Below the pieces are notes generated by a model. That model was not told the origin of the DNA. It made no database searches and was given only the letters and a program-made list of their open reading frames with translations. The position numbers and the translations under genes were made by a program. A stretch of 64,000 nt of DNA from Nemertoderma westbladi (Eukaryota; Xenacoelomorpha; Nemertodermatida; Nemertodermatidae), in NCBI GenBank assembly GCA_032718475.1, contig JAUCBJ010006637.1:62001-126000 (forward strand). The letters run 5' to 3'. This document shows, in pieces, positions 1 through 10,310 of the stretch. The stretch's first letter is position 1. Every line of letters starts with the position of its first letter.

Positions 1-960
1 ACGCAAAAGCCTTTACAAGCAGAGTAGCTTAACCTATTAAATAATAGGGTTTTCAGGTCGCTGATCATGATAAAACTTGTTAAAAACATTTTTTGGAAAA
101 GCAACCATCATTTTTTGTGCTATTTTGGTCCCCCAGTATGAAAAGTACAAGTAAAAAAATGTCAACATAAAAAATTTGTGTTTGGTTTGATAATTCTGAA
201 CGTATGTGTTTTCGAGGTCGCTGATTACGATGAAACTAGTTATAAATATTTCTGGTAATGCAAACCCAATTTTGGTGCTATTCTAGTGCCCCAGAACGAA
301 AATTACAAGTAGCACAAACTTATAAACTGTCAAATTATGCCTATGATTTGGTAATTCTGAAGCTATACTGGTTTTCAAGGTAGCTGATCACGATATAACA
401 CGTTACAAATCATTCGTGGTAATGCAACTGTCAATTTTGGTGCTTTTCTGTTGGGACGAAAATTACAAGTAGCAAACATTTCAAATTGCAAAAAGCGAAT
501 TTGGTTGGATAATACGATATTTTTGAGTGTCATATTCGTGATCAGTGTCCCAAAAAACCCATAATGTCTAAAATTCAGGTTGATTTGGTAATGATTTTTG
601 GTTATCCAACTTTTGCTACTTGTATTTTTCGTGCCGCACATTCACACATATCGAAAAAATTGTTTTAATTCGTGATCAGCATTCCAAAAAAACCATATGT
701 TCATAAAATCAATTTAATTTTGTGGTGATTTTTCATTATCATATTTACACTACGATTTTTTTTCGTGCCCCAAAGGGCACATTCAAAATTACCAAAAATT
801 TTCTAGAATGTTATATTTGAGTTCAATATTTGTGATCAGTGTCCAAAAAAACCGCTATATATAGCGCAAAAAATTAATTTTAGTGAATTATAAAAACATT
901 TGAAAATTTTAGCACGAAAAATACCTGAGATGGATGCCAGAAAGGGGCCACATCAAAAAA
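1..960. repeat. Diverged head-to-head repeat cluster (about 160-bp units)
   Basis: Three diverged direct copies start near 57, 218 and 381, each with a core like GTCGCTGATCANGATNAAAC. Three copies in the opposite orientation lie near 537, 672 and 830, with a core like CGTGATCAGTGTCCCAAAAA. The block therefore reads as an old inverted array with its centre near 500. I see no gene in it and cannot name an element family. Confidence 0.5.
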
Positions 961-968
961 TTAACATT

Positions 969-1145
969 GGTTGCGAGAAAAGGGACCTGCGTTTTTAATT
1001 TTTTGTATAAACTCTCATAACTTTTTAACGAAAAACGATATGAAAAAACTAGTTCGATATTCGGAAAGCGCAGAATATTCTGCATCTAATAGGCCTAAAA
1101 ACGCAAAATCGACCATGTGGTCCCCAGGTCCCTTTTCTCGCAACC
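969..1145. repeat. Perfect 21-bp inverted repeat pair
   Basis: The 21 bases at 969-989, beginning GGTTGCGAGAAAAGGG, recur as an exact reverse complement at 1125-1145. The spacer is 135 bp. The pair could be the ends of a tiny TIR element or a hairpin. The small ORFs across it look like chance. Confidence 0.55.
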
Positions 1146-1606
1146 AGCCACAAATACTGTACTTTTATCTTTGGAACAAAGAACGGGGACCCTCTCGGAA
1201 ACAAAGATACTGTAGGGGGGAAACTGGACGCAATAAAAATGAATCCCTCTCCAGGGGAAATTCGATGGAAATAACAGATGATTACTCTCAAAAATAAATA
1301 ATAATACCGTTTTATAGCGCCAAATTAAATATTGCAAATCTACAATAGCTTTTGTCATGTATGTTTGTGTTATTTAATTGTGTTATTTAATTGTGTTATT
1401 TAATTGTTCATTTTAATGTTATACTTTGAGCACAATTAAACAAATACAGTACCAATACAGGTTGTGCAGCGGTCAGGCAGTGCTGCAGTCAGACAGTGCA
1501 GGCCTATATTCTGATATTACAGTATTACTTCAACCAAAATCAAAACACTTGTAAAGAAAATACAGGAATATCACTAGGCCAAAGCCTGAAAGCAGTAAAG
1601 GCAAAA
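1146..1606. other. AT-rich stretch, no gene seen
   Basis: It holds a short triplicate of TGTGTTATTTAAT near 1368-1408 and otherwise unremarkable DNA. No exon with convincing splice sites was found. Confidence 0.4.
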
Positions 1607-1877
1607 GGCTACAGGACTGCGCTCGTCCTTTAGTACCGGTACCGTACTGGTCTGGTCACCAATGTTATTAATAATTAATAATTACGAATTTGGAATGTGT
1701 ACTAAATTTCATGCAAGTCCTTTCAGCCTTTGGTGTTTGGTAAACAAAACAATGCTGCAATGTCTATAACAGTAATAAAGCAATACCAAACCAATTAGCC
1801 AATGGCAGAATTGAGTTCACTACAGCACTAGCGAATTCAGATGAAGGCAAGGACTACTATACTACAGGACTGACTCA

Positions 1878-2815
1878 CTATGGCTACTACTAGGATCGGC
1901 ATGCTGCATTGCAGCTGCATTTTTAAGAATGCTGTGCCGGCTTATCGACAAAATTGCACCGCCACAACTCCCTATCACCCATGACATTTGCTAGATCATC
2001 CGCATCTTCAAGGCCAGTGCCCTTTTAAGATGCGTCCCAAGAAAGTCATGGGCTGTCCACCATGCTTATTCACTCCATGAGGTTGCCAAAGTACAAGATT
2101 ATGCACTGGCTGGTCCTCACGGCGAAAGCAATGTCCTGCAAAGCGGAGGCGATTTTGTTCTAGTGTCAAGCTTGGGGGAACCAATGAGAAACCTCCAATG
2201 TTATATAGTGTCTGGTTGGAGATGTGTGCATTGTACTTGACACAATGAACCCGGCGTAGCATTCTTGTGAATGTGCCATCCAGAGATTTGGTGTCCTCAG
2301 CAGTTAGAGCCCAGCATGGACTCCCATAGAGGAGTACTGGAACTACTGCTGCTCTAAATAATCGGACCTTAAGTTTCCGATTAATTCTCGGTGACTTCCA
2401 AATCCTGGAAAGCCTATTCAAGGCTGCCCATGCCTTTCCCTTACGTATTCGAAGGTCCTCACCTGACTTCCGGATCCATGATCCCAAGTAACAGAAGTCA
2501 TCCACATGCTCAAGCATACCATTTTTTGAGCTTATGCTCATCCGATCAGAGACTTGCTGAGGACTTTCAAAGTTAACTGTCAAAATTTTGGTCTTTCTGG
2601 AGTTAATAAAAAGAGCAACACTAGAAGCAGCAGCATGTTCTAATGAGCTGAGGAGCCGGGCTCCCTCTAGTGATTCTGAGAGTAGAGGCCCTACTCCTAA
2701 GTTATCAGCAAAGTCTAGATCAGTTAGGTACTTGGCAGGATTTCCTCGACTTCTGGAGCCAGTAGGTGGAGTTATCATCACCCCATCATCATTATATGAT
2801 GATCTAAGCGTAGAA
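1878..2815 (-). mobile_element. LINE 3' fragment (copy A)
   Basis: This is a 5'-truncated non-LTR retrotransposon lying antisense to the window. It holds the end of the reverse transcriptase and the 3' UTR. The same 3' UTR, with core GCAGCTGCAATGCAGCATGC, ends the copy at 39.2 kb. Copies at 30.9, 37.3 and 39.8 kb belong to the same family, and an 8.5-kb copy carries its endonuclease part. Confidence 0.8.
2008..2781 (-). pseudogene. Reverse transcriptase C-terminal part of LINE copy A
   Basis: The 257-codon frame begins inside the polymerase domain. The catalytic C box, which reads FADD in the copy at 38.4 kb, is FADN here, so one of the two metal-binding aspartates is lost. The thumb and C-terminal region follow, with YLGSWI, LFRAAVVPVLLYGS and MLRRVHCVKYN. 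The frame stops after RILKGHWP, whereas the sister copy continues another 30 residues or so, which points to a small deletion near 2020. It has the architecture of endonuclease-type LINEs (CR1/L2/RTE-like); I cannot place the clade. Inactive. Confidence 0.8.
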
Positions 2816-3030
2816 CATAGTCAACAACAATTATGAACATTAACTCACTGGCACATCCCTTCATCCTGTCATCCGACATCGCTAGCGAAGTCCATTGGTT
2901 TATTGGTATTGCTTTATACTGTTATAGACATTGTTATCAAAGGATTTTCATGAAATTTAGTACACAATCGTAATTATTAATAACAATATATTTTGGTGTC
3001 AAGAAATAAAGGACGAGCGCAGCGAGGCTT

Positions 3031-3590
3031 GTAACAAAGGGGACGAGTGTTGTGTACTAACTATTCAATATACCCTAGTCTAGAACGACCGTGTTTAGTA
3101 CATTGTGCGACATAAAAACGATGTGAAAAGTATCCCTATTCTGCTATTGGTAGAGTAATGTTGTGACACAGATGATTTGGGATTCAACTAGCGGTATATT
3201 GCAGTATTGCCTCACCACCCCACAGCCCACTATATACATGGACCTCCCTCTCTCTATAGCCCACAGGCCTATTCTTTATCTCTGGTCATTTTACTATTCT
3301 AACAGTTCTCAAGCCAGGTTCCAGGGATGAAGGGGTACCGGTAGGCTACGCCCTGATGCCAGTCCAGTCTGCCTGTTGTGCAGTAGTGTGTGTGTTACAT
3401 ACAGATACAAGGCCTACTAGATACCTAGGTACTACTAGCTGACTAGGCCTTGGTAGTAAGGCAGTAGGCCCCAGGCCCACACTTGCTCTAGGCCTAGGCC
3501 AGTGGCCAGTAGGCTATTCTAGGAATAGACTAGCTATTCTAGTTTATTACCGGTCAGCCGGTAGTTTATTTGCTGAAGTTTTGATTCACA
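3031..3590. other. Upstream region of the 3.6-kb ORF
   Basis: Non-repetitive DNA rich in TAGGCCTA-type palindromes. No TATA box or exon was recognised. It would be the promoter and 5' UTR region if the following ORF is a real first exon. Confidence 0.3.
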
Positions 3591-5300
3591 ATGCAAAGAA
3601 CTAGTGAGTTGGCCAGCTCACTGGTAATCACTAAATCTATGTTCGCGAACATCTGTTCGGAAAATGATATCTTTGTGCGGTCATTTCTCGAAGAATACCT
3701 CGACGCAAACTCCAGCTTTCTGGACGAGTACGTAGTTAAGAAATGTACGCCAGTTCATATTGCAGGGTGGATGAAACGTTCGCTTTCCTCTGTATCTAAC
3801 AATCCCTCGACCACCACAATGGCATTGCCTCTCTATCCGGTGCAATCTCCCCCCACAGTCGATGTACCAGCTCCAAGTTACCCAGAGACCTATCCGGTGC
3901 AACCTCCCCCCACAGTCGATGTACCAGCTCCAAGTTACCCAGAGACCTATCCGGTGCAATCTCCCGCCACAGTCGATGTACCAGCTCCAAGTTACCCAGA
4001 GACCTATCCGGTGCAATCTCCCCTCACAGTCGATGTACCAGCTCCAAGTTACGCAGAGACCTATCCGGCGCAATCTCCCGCCACAGTCGATGCACCAGCT
4101 CCAAGTTACCCAGAGACCTATCCGGCGCAATCTCCCCTCACAGTCGATGTACCAGCTCCAAGTTACGCAGAGACCTATCCGGCGCAATCTCCCGCCACAG
4201 TCGATGCACCAGCTCCAAGTTACCCAGAGACCTATCCGGCGCAATCTCCCCTCACAGTCGATGTACCAGCTGAAAGTTACCCAGAGACCTATCCGGCGCA
4301 ATCTCCCGCCACAGTCGATGCACCAGCTCCAAGTTACCCAGAGACCTATCCGGTGCAATCTCCCGCCACAGTCGATGCACCAGCTCCAAGTTACCCAGAG
4401 ACCTATCCGGTGCAATCTCCCGCCACAGTCGATGCACCAGCTCCAAGTTACCCAGAGACCTATCCGGCGCAATCTCCACTCACAGTCGATGTACCAGCTC
4501 CAAGTTACCCAGAGACCAGTCTGAAGCAAGGACCAAAGACCAGTCTGAAGAAAAGACCAAAGACCTCTCTGAAGAAAAGACCAAAGACCAGTCTGAAGCA
4601 AAGACTCAAGATCCGGCGGAAGCAAAGACCAGAGACCAGTCTGAAGCAAAGATCGAACAGTCTGAAACAAAGACCAAAGACCAGTTTGAAGCAAAGACCA
4701 GTGAGAAAATGTGTGAAAAACCCTTCTAGGTACCCGTTTCGGGTTCGGCCTACACCTGTGACGCGATTCCGAATCCTGAGTTATCATCCGAAACACCAAA
4801 ACATGAAGCGCCTCCAATCCGTTCCCAAACCATCATTCATGCTGCCTGTGGTGAGATTGCATCGTCTCAATTTCCAACAGAATGCTACGTCTTACCTTAC
4901 ACAACTCAACCCATCATATAGGCCTACTTCAGAAATCGGACTGAATGAGATAGAAGAGGGTGAAGTGGAGTTTAAACATAACACAGGTGTGGCTGATAGA
5001 GGTATCAATGGGGTGGTAGAGGCTGTAGACTCTAGCCACACAGCCCCAAGTCTCCTACCTGACACCATACTAGACACCCCTCCCCTCTATCACCCGCAAC
5101 AACCGGAAGTACCGTCAGGAATAATTCCTGCCTCCAGACCGGAACCTCTTGGGGACAACCCAATTAATTTATGGGAGGATGATACGCTACACGGAAGACC
5201 GTTAGATTCTGCGACACCTGTAACACAAGAATCCCAGTCCCTCTTATCTGACCTGAATAGGCCAGAACTGGCAATGGATTTAATCAATGAAACCCCCTAA
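3591..5300 (+). CDS. Long ORF with phosphodiesterase-like N-terminal motif and 57-bp repeats
   Basis: A 569-codon frame from ATG at 3591 to TAA at 5300. Residues about 28-65 contain FLEEYLDANSSFLDEYV followed by a GWMKRS turn. This resembles the short helical motif (roughly a YLD-x-NP-x-FLDEYV-x(5-10)-W-x-KR pattern) near the N-terminus of GAF-type cyclic-nucleotide phosphodiesterases such as PDE5, PDE10 and PDE11. That assignment is an inference from memory of the family. Residues 82-309 are twelve 19-residue Pro-rich repeats. About 65 Lys/Arg/Gln-rich residues follow (TSLKQRPK units), then about 195 residues of disordered-looking sequence. No GAF or catalytic domain lies in the frame. It may be a first exon spliced onward from an internal donor, or a fragment. 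Across the repeats the other frames are open too, so length alone is weak support. Confidence 0.45.
   Translation: MQRTSELASSLVITKSMFANICSENDIFVRSFLEEYLDANSSFLDEYVVKKCTPVHIAGWMKRSLSSVSNNPSTTTMALPLYPVQSPPTVDVPAPSYPETYPVQPPPTVDVPAPSYPETYPVQSPATVDVPAPSYPETYPVQSPLTVDVPAPSYAETYPAQSPATVDAPAPSYPETYPAQSPLTVDVPAPSYAETYPAQSPATVDAPAPSYPETYPAQSPLTVDVPAESYPETYPAQSPATVDAPAPSYPETYPVQSPATVDAPAPSYPETYPVQSPATVDAPAPSYPETYPAQSPLTVDVPAPSYPETSLKQGPKTSLKKRPKTSLKKRPKTSLKQRLKIRRKQRPETSLKQRSNSLKQRPKTSLKQRPVRKCVKNPSRYPFRVRPTPVTRFRILSYHPKHQNMKRLQSVPKPSFMLPVVRLHRLNFQQNATSYLTQLNPSYRPTSEIGLNEIEEGEVEFKHNTGVADRGINGVVEAVDSSHTAPSLLPDTILDTPPLYHPQQPEVPSGIIPASRPEPLGDNPINLWEDDTLHGRPLDSATPVTQESQSLLSDLNRPELAMDLINETP
3834..4517 (+). 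repeat. Coding minisatellite, 57 bp x 12
   Basis: Each unit encodes 19 residues of the form YP-V/A-Q-SP-x-TVD-x-PAPSYPET. Variable positions alternate in a pattern (SPATVDA then SPLTVDV) that suggests a two-unit higher-order repeat in the middle. The unit length is a multiple of three, so copy-number change would preserve the frame. Confidence 0.9.
4518..4710 (+). repeat. Degenerate 24-bp repeats, basic residues
   Basis: About seven or eight imperfect copies of a unit like AGTCTGAAGCAAAGACCAAAG directly follow the 57-bp array. They encode SLKQRPKT-type octapeptides. Some copies are shortened by multiples of three, so the frame is kept. Confidence 0.75.
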
Positions 5301-5359
5301 CCAACCCATCATATACGGGACATTCTGGAGACTTGCAGTTTGTCTTCAACACATTCCGG

Positions 5360-6935
5360 ATTGTGGGTACCGGTGCTGATCACAAACTAAATAATTTTGT
5401 GAACACGACAGTATGGCACTGCCCTGTAGTCCGGCAGCAAATAGCACAAATTTTGGTGAACCGTGTTTTTTATACCCATAAAATGTTTTATCGGTTTTGT
5501 ACTCATTAGACCCTGCTGAACAATATTTAGGAGGGTGTCGCCCCTACAACCATGAGCATTTCTCATAAATCGTGTTACCATGGTTACCGGGGTGCTTATC
5601 TGCAGCTGCCATGTTTTAAACACACAATGGTTACAGGATTTACCCCAAACCTGACTAAACCAATGATTGTGAATTCGATGAGCTTATTTTCAAACCACTG
5701 TTACCCTGGTAACCGTTGCTAGGGGCAGTAATCTACGGTTCACGCCATAGCAAAAACCAACTTAACCATTATGCGACCTCAGTATCAACATATTCCCTTA
5801 GTATATCGCATACTGAACTTGTATTCGACAATTCGAGTCACAGTTATTATGACAACCGTTGCTACGGTAACTACTGAAGTATATCATAGCAACCAGCTAC
5901 CAAAGCATTCTATGACTATATGATTGTACTGTTTCAACATACCCCCGCTGTATCGTACATAGTTCATAATGGGTTTATTGAACTTGGTTTCTAGCCACAG
6001 TTACCATGACAACTGTTGCTATGTAGACTAGACAATGATTCTAAATATGATTTCAAAGGTCGTTGATATTCACAGGAACTATTGTAGAGGAATTACCTTT
6101 AGGTAAGTATTTTAGTTCACAATTTTTATTAATAATAAATTGATATATCAATTATCAAAGATCATAAGATCCGCAAGTACCAGGAACTCATGGGTCGGGG
6201 CTACCTCTTCCATCCGGCAGCCTACGAGACCTTGGGCCGCCCCGTCCCTGAAACATCCGAGTTCCTGAAAGGAGATCGGGGCAAGACTCCACTCTGTGCG
6301 AAATCTATATCTTTTAATGACTGGTCGGGGTGTAATAGTAACTCAGTGACGTTACAGTGGAATATATATATCTTGATAGTCGTAGTCATATAATGCTTAT
6401 ATCGCTGGTTGGTAGGGGGCCTATGGAGATCCTATTGGACTTAACAACGATGATAACCCTGACTCGAAACCAAGTTGAATAACCTTGATATACTGTGGGT
6501 AGAGTCACTGTAGTTTTCTAATGCTTAAATTTGTGTTAAATATGGCGTTTCCCGAAGATTACTGCCACTAACAACGGTTACCATGGCAACAGTGCTTCGG
6601 GACTGGGTTCATTAGCATTGGCAATCATCGATAGAGACCAATTTGATGTAAAATGGTCTAGATATTGAGTGTTTATAATAGCGGTTGCTAGGGTCTCAGT
6701 CGCTGTTGACATGGCTCGTGATCGTCTTGCTCAAGGCTGAGAGAGCGACACCCTCCCTAATATCGACTAGTATGGTATTGTGGTCATGAAACTGATGAGA
6801 CTTTTTATGGGTATAAAATTGCACGGTTCATCACTTTGCTGCCGGACTACTGCGGAGATATATGTTTTGCCACGACGGAGTAGAATTGATATTTTCCATC
6901 CAGATCATGTATTTATTTCATTTGTGATTAGTGTG
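5360..6935. mobile_element. Foldback element with long imperfect inverted arms
   Basis: The left arm, about 5360-6040, and the reverse complement of the right arm, about 6440-6935, match in order over several hundred bases. Shared blocks include TAGTCCGGCAGCAAA, TTTATACCCATAAAA, GGAGGGTGTCGC, GGTAACCGTTG and TTGAACTTGGTTTC. The GGTTACCATGGCAAC-like motif recurs inside each arm. The centre is a short GC-rich block that looks coding. No complete transposase frame is present, so this would be a non-autonomous element. Exact ends and target duplication were not resolved. Confidence 0.65.
6150..6310 (+). pseudogene. Short captured coding-like fragment inside the foldback
   Basis: The open stretch DHKIRKYQELMGRGYLFHP followed by a segment with ETLG and ETSEFLKG is far more GC-rich than the surrounding arms. 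It resembles the C-terminal tail seen in many metazoan retroelement polyproteins, but I cannot name the family with confidence. It sits between the inverted arms, so it may have been captured. Confidence 0.35.
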
Positions 6936-8535
6936 AGTTTGGTCCACAAATTGTAAATATGGAATGTTTTCTCAAAAGGATGATTGATAATGAAGCCACC
7001 TAAATTCCATGGTACACATAGCAAATTTGTGAGAATTGTTATGTATTTTTATTGTGTTTTATCGAATTTTATTGGATTGGCACTAGAACATGTAAATAAT
7101 CTGATATTGCCCACGTCTACTAAACAATTTTTGTGTTCTAGAACATTATTATTTATAGTAGCTAGTGTTTTTATGAAGCTAGTAATAGTACGTTACGTAC
7201 CGATATTTAAAATGCTTAAAACTCATTTTATTCTTAAATTGTTACTTTTTCGCTCGAATATACCCCAAAATCGGGAAAAAATATGTACTTTTTCTTTAGG
7301 GAAAAATAGTAGTAACCCATAGGATTGTAATGATTTTAAATTTTTTCCAAACGAAAAAAGTAAACTAAAATATTTTTTATATAATTTCTTAAATTTTATT
7401 ACATGTGTTGAAAGAGCATCGAAGTAGAAAAGGTTTGCAAGTAATTTGAGCAAAATCCATTTAAACACTGAAAAGTTATTGCAACTTTAGTGTCTGCAAG
7501 CCTTCCCTGGTTACTCCAAAACGGAACTCAATATCCAATATTGGTTTATGTAGTTAAGCGGCTCTCTAGTTACGTAATTAATTCAATTTATTTTGTAACA
7601 CTATATCGCTCTATATTTTATTAATGAATTGAGCAACAAAAAAGTACCAATTTAAAGAAAAACGTTACGTATTACATGGGAAAAATACCTCACTAACGCT
7701 CGGTAAATAAAATGCCTCGAGAATAGTAAAAAAAGGTTCTATTTTTTTTCCCAAGTAATAAATAATTAATTTTTTAATGTTGCGTATGTAAGGTGTTCCT
7801 CTATTGTTGCTGGGTTAACATTATCCAAGAATAATAGCTAATACATATTGTCACGAATACTAAAAAATATTAGATTATACGAATTCGAATTGTTACGAAA
7901 ATGGATATTGCACCACAATGCAATAGTCGGTTTGTCCATCTTTCTGTCAGTTTGTCTGTCAAAAACTAATAAAGCATACCATCAACATTAAATTTTAGCT
8001 ATTGGGGTTTTCTTGGTCGATGATTTCATTTCCGATGGCAGTTTTTACCTTTATTTACGTTCAACGAAATGCTGTGAATGGAATAACACAGGGTAACATT
8101 TAAAAGCGTGGATCACCTGTATGATCCATAGCGCATTAGCGTACCATTGCTTATGGATCATGTGTGATCCATAGTACAGTACCTAAGGGGTTAAGCCGGG
8201 ATTTTCGATTTTGCCTTGAATTTTATTTTATAAGCTTTTTAAAAGTGTCTTTTGCGAAATTGTACATTTCCTATCGTCGCCAATCTTCACATTAGTGAAG
8301 ATTCATTCTTTCATATCATTAGAAAGCTTGCCAAATATGTAACAATATCTGAATTTCGTTGAGAAACAGCTGAGAAATAGGCGTTCAAAGATTGCAAGAA
8401 TTATTGTTCCCGTTCACTGTAGGCTATTTATTCTATTTAATAAATACATAATGTTCTGAAACATTTTGTTTATGTTTATTTTGCTTATGAAAATAGACTC
8501 AAACAACTTTAAAAAGTTAATTAATTACTCTAACA
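6936..8535. other. AT-rich intergenic DNA
   Basis: The ORFs here are AT-rich and have no recognisable domain. A short inverted pair around 8107-8182 (GATCACCTGTATGATCCATA and GGATCATGTGTGATCCATAG) could form a hairpin. The segment near 8321-8362 belongs to a dispersed repeat also present near 17047. Confidence 0.4.
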
Positions 8536-8790
8536 ACATTAAGGACATGGTGGGCGGTTGGGGACTCGCCCTCGCTTCAGCAGATGATAGTGGCAATGGT
8601 GGAATTAGCATTGGATAAAATAAATCAAATCTCTAAACTCTAACCGCATCATCCATTGCCACCTCTCATGTTCTGGAAGACTGGCTAACAAGTTTCCTAA
8701 GGTTGTTCTGATTGTGTGCTACTCTCCAACTAGTGTTGCCCCTGTAGAGGAGGTGGAAAATTTTGAAGGGAGGTGGAGGCAGTTTTCCGA
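8536..8790 (+). mobile_element. LINE endonuclease fragment (copy B)
   Basis: The first 100 bases match the endonuclease region of the copy at 37.7 kb (GGACATGG..GGCGGTTGG, GCAGATGATAGTGGCAATGG). After the shared CCGCATCATC this copy continues through the second half of the endonuclease, with VVLIVCYSPTSVAPVEEVENF-like coding sequence, which the 37.7-kb copy lacks. Several frameshifts make it a pseudogene. Confidence 0.65.
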
Positions 8791-9470
8791 AACTGCCTGA
8801 TTTTTCCAAATTTGCTAATTTTGAATTAGATAATGAAACCATCGAAAACTCGAAAAACATTTTCAGAGTCGCCAACCCCATTGCGATATTCACTAACACC
8901 AGAGCCCAATGCAGTTTAGTGAGGAGAAGGGGGACTTGACATACCTCGGACCTCGTCGGTGTCTTCAGACACCATCAATTCAATATCCTTGTAAGTCTCA
9001 AGTACTCGTCTATATTAATCTCTTTGCTTCACTCGAGGAAAAATCAATGTTTTCCATAAAGTACAACTTTATTCGGCGTGATAGATTGACCTCGGATAGA
9101 AACTTTTTGAGTAGAATTGATAATTATATTTTATATTATAATAAAATATACGAACATATTAACACCATCAACAGATAAATTAAACTAAAAGAAACATACC
9201 AAGTAAATTAAGAATGATTAAATTCTTTAAAATTGATTACAAAATCTCAAACCGGTAATAAGAAATAAAAATCACTTTCCACAATTCCAAGATCCACAAT
9301 TATTATAAAATAGCCCTTCACAATATAAATCGGACAAATTATTAATTAGAACTGCTAATAATTGATAAATAATTTATTTACTATGTGTAAATTACAATAA
9401 CTGCAAGATCTCTACTAATTCTCGGAATTTAATAACATTGACAAGAGAACTACTAGAACAACCCATCCCT
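8791..9470. other. AT-rich intergenic DNA
   Basis: No gene was recognised. A minus-strand AATAAA at 9378-9373 lies about 95 bases past the stop of the next gene and may be its polyadenylation signal. Confidence 0.4.
9373..9378 (-). promoter_or_regulatory. Candidate polyadenylation signal for MTAP
   Basis: AATAAA on the minus strand, about 95 bases after the stop codon. Confidence 0.35.
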
Positions 9471-10310
9471 CTATCCACTACAGACCGCGGCCTTCGCAGT
9501 AGCTCTGTTACCGTCCACTACCTCGCCCCAATCTCTCGCAGCTAACTTCGGCAACGCCGCCAATAACACCCGCTTCGCTACGTGAGCGTTAGTCTTCAAC
9601 GCGCGGAGAACTTCATCAACCGTAACGTTATGCTCCGATTCGCGCCAACTGTCGTAGTCAGTTGGCAAGGCTAACGCGGCGTACGATAAACCAGCCTCCC
9701 TCGCGAGACAGGCCTCCGGGACCGTGGTCATATTAACCACATCGGCGCCCCACGAAGCGAACAACTGGCTCTCTGCTCGCGTCGAGAACCGAGGTCCTTC
9801 TATAGTGACAGCTGTCCCTCGAGAATGAAACTTAATCCCGAGTTCCTTCATGGTTTCTATTAGAACGTTCCGCGTCTCCCGACAGAACGGTTCCCCCATC
9901 GGGACGTGTGCGACTCCGTGGAAATCGCTGTCAACCCGAGTTATTCCGTCGTAGAAAGTCGTTGCTCGGAGCCGCGTTCGGTCGATAAACTGGTCGATAA
10001 CTACGATTTCGCCGGGGGCGATTCCCTCTCGTAAAGAACCGCAGGCGGTTGTTACTAAGACGTGGGTGCAGCCGTGGGCCCGTAGCGCCCAGATGTTGGC
10101 GCGGTAGTTGAGAGTCGACGGGCTCACAGAGTGGTCGGCTCCGTGTCGGGAGAGTAGCACTACGTCTACTCCGGATATGGTGCCGATAAGGAGGGGGGAA
10201 GACGGGGGTCCGTACGGGGTCGATACGTTCAGCTTACGGAGGTCCGAGATGAATTCTACGTCCTCCAAACCTGTTCCACCGATAATACCAACGGTAATTT
10301 TCGACATCAT
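9471..10310 (-). CDS. MTAP: S-methyl-5'-thioadenosine phosphorylase (MTAP), intronless
   Basis: MTAP cleaves methylthioadenosine with phosphate to adenine and methylthioribose-1-phosphate, the entry step of methionine salvage, in the cytosol. The 279-residue frame is close to the usual length of about 283. Family motifs appear in order: IGGTGL (10-15, phosphate loop), SRHG (54-57), TTACGSLREG (87-96), IDQFIDRT (105-112), TIEGPRFSTRAES (169-181), NMTTVPEACLA (193-203) and the purine-site TDYDSW (217-222). The coding sequence is uninterrupted and much more GC-rich than its AT-rich flanks. Animal MTAP genes normally have several introns, so an old retrocopy that stayed intact is likely. Transfer from another genome is possible but the sequence looks animal. 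Two ATGs start the frame (10310 and 10307); either could be used. Confidence 0.93.
   Translation of the reverse strand: MMSKITVGIIGGTGLEDVEFISDLRKLNVSTPYGPPSSPLLIGTISGVDVVLLSRHGADHSVSPSTLNYRANIWALRAHGCTHVLVTTACGSLREGIAPGEIVVIDQFIDRTRLRATTFYDGITRVDSDFHGVAHVPMGEPFCRETRNVLIETMKELGIKFHSRGTAVTIEGPRFSTRAESQLFASWGADVVNMTTVPEACLAREAGLSYAALALPTDYDSWRESEHNVTVDEVLRALKTNAHVAKRVLLAALPKLAARDWGEVVDGNRATAKAAVCSG

Larger units (their letters stand above)
1607..3030. mobile_element. Element with about 150-190-bp inverted ends, interrupted by a LINE fragment
   Basis: The left arm, about 1607-1800, and the reverse complement of the right arm, about 2885-3030, share several blocks in the same order. These are CTGCGCTCGTCCTTTA, TTATTAATAATTACGA, GTGTACTAAATTTCATG, AATGTCTATAACAGTA and AAGCAATACCAA. 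The space between the arms is occupied by a minus-strand LINE 3' portion. The simplest reading is a MITE-like or foldback element into which the LINE inserted. The family is unknown and no target duplication was resolved. Confidence 0.5.

Noticed and set aside
6984-7322. 112-codon hydrophobic frame
   Set aside because: AT-rich, low-complexity, no signal or domain; expected by chance in such DNA.
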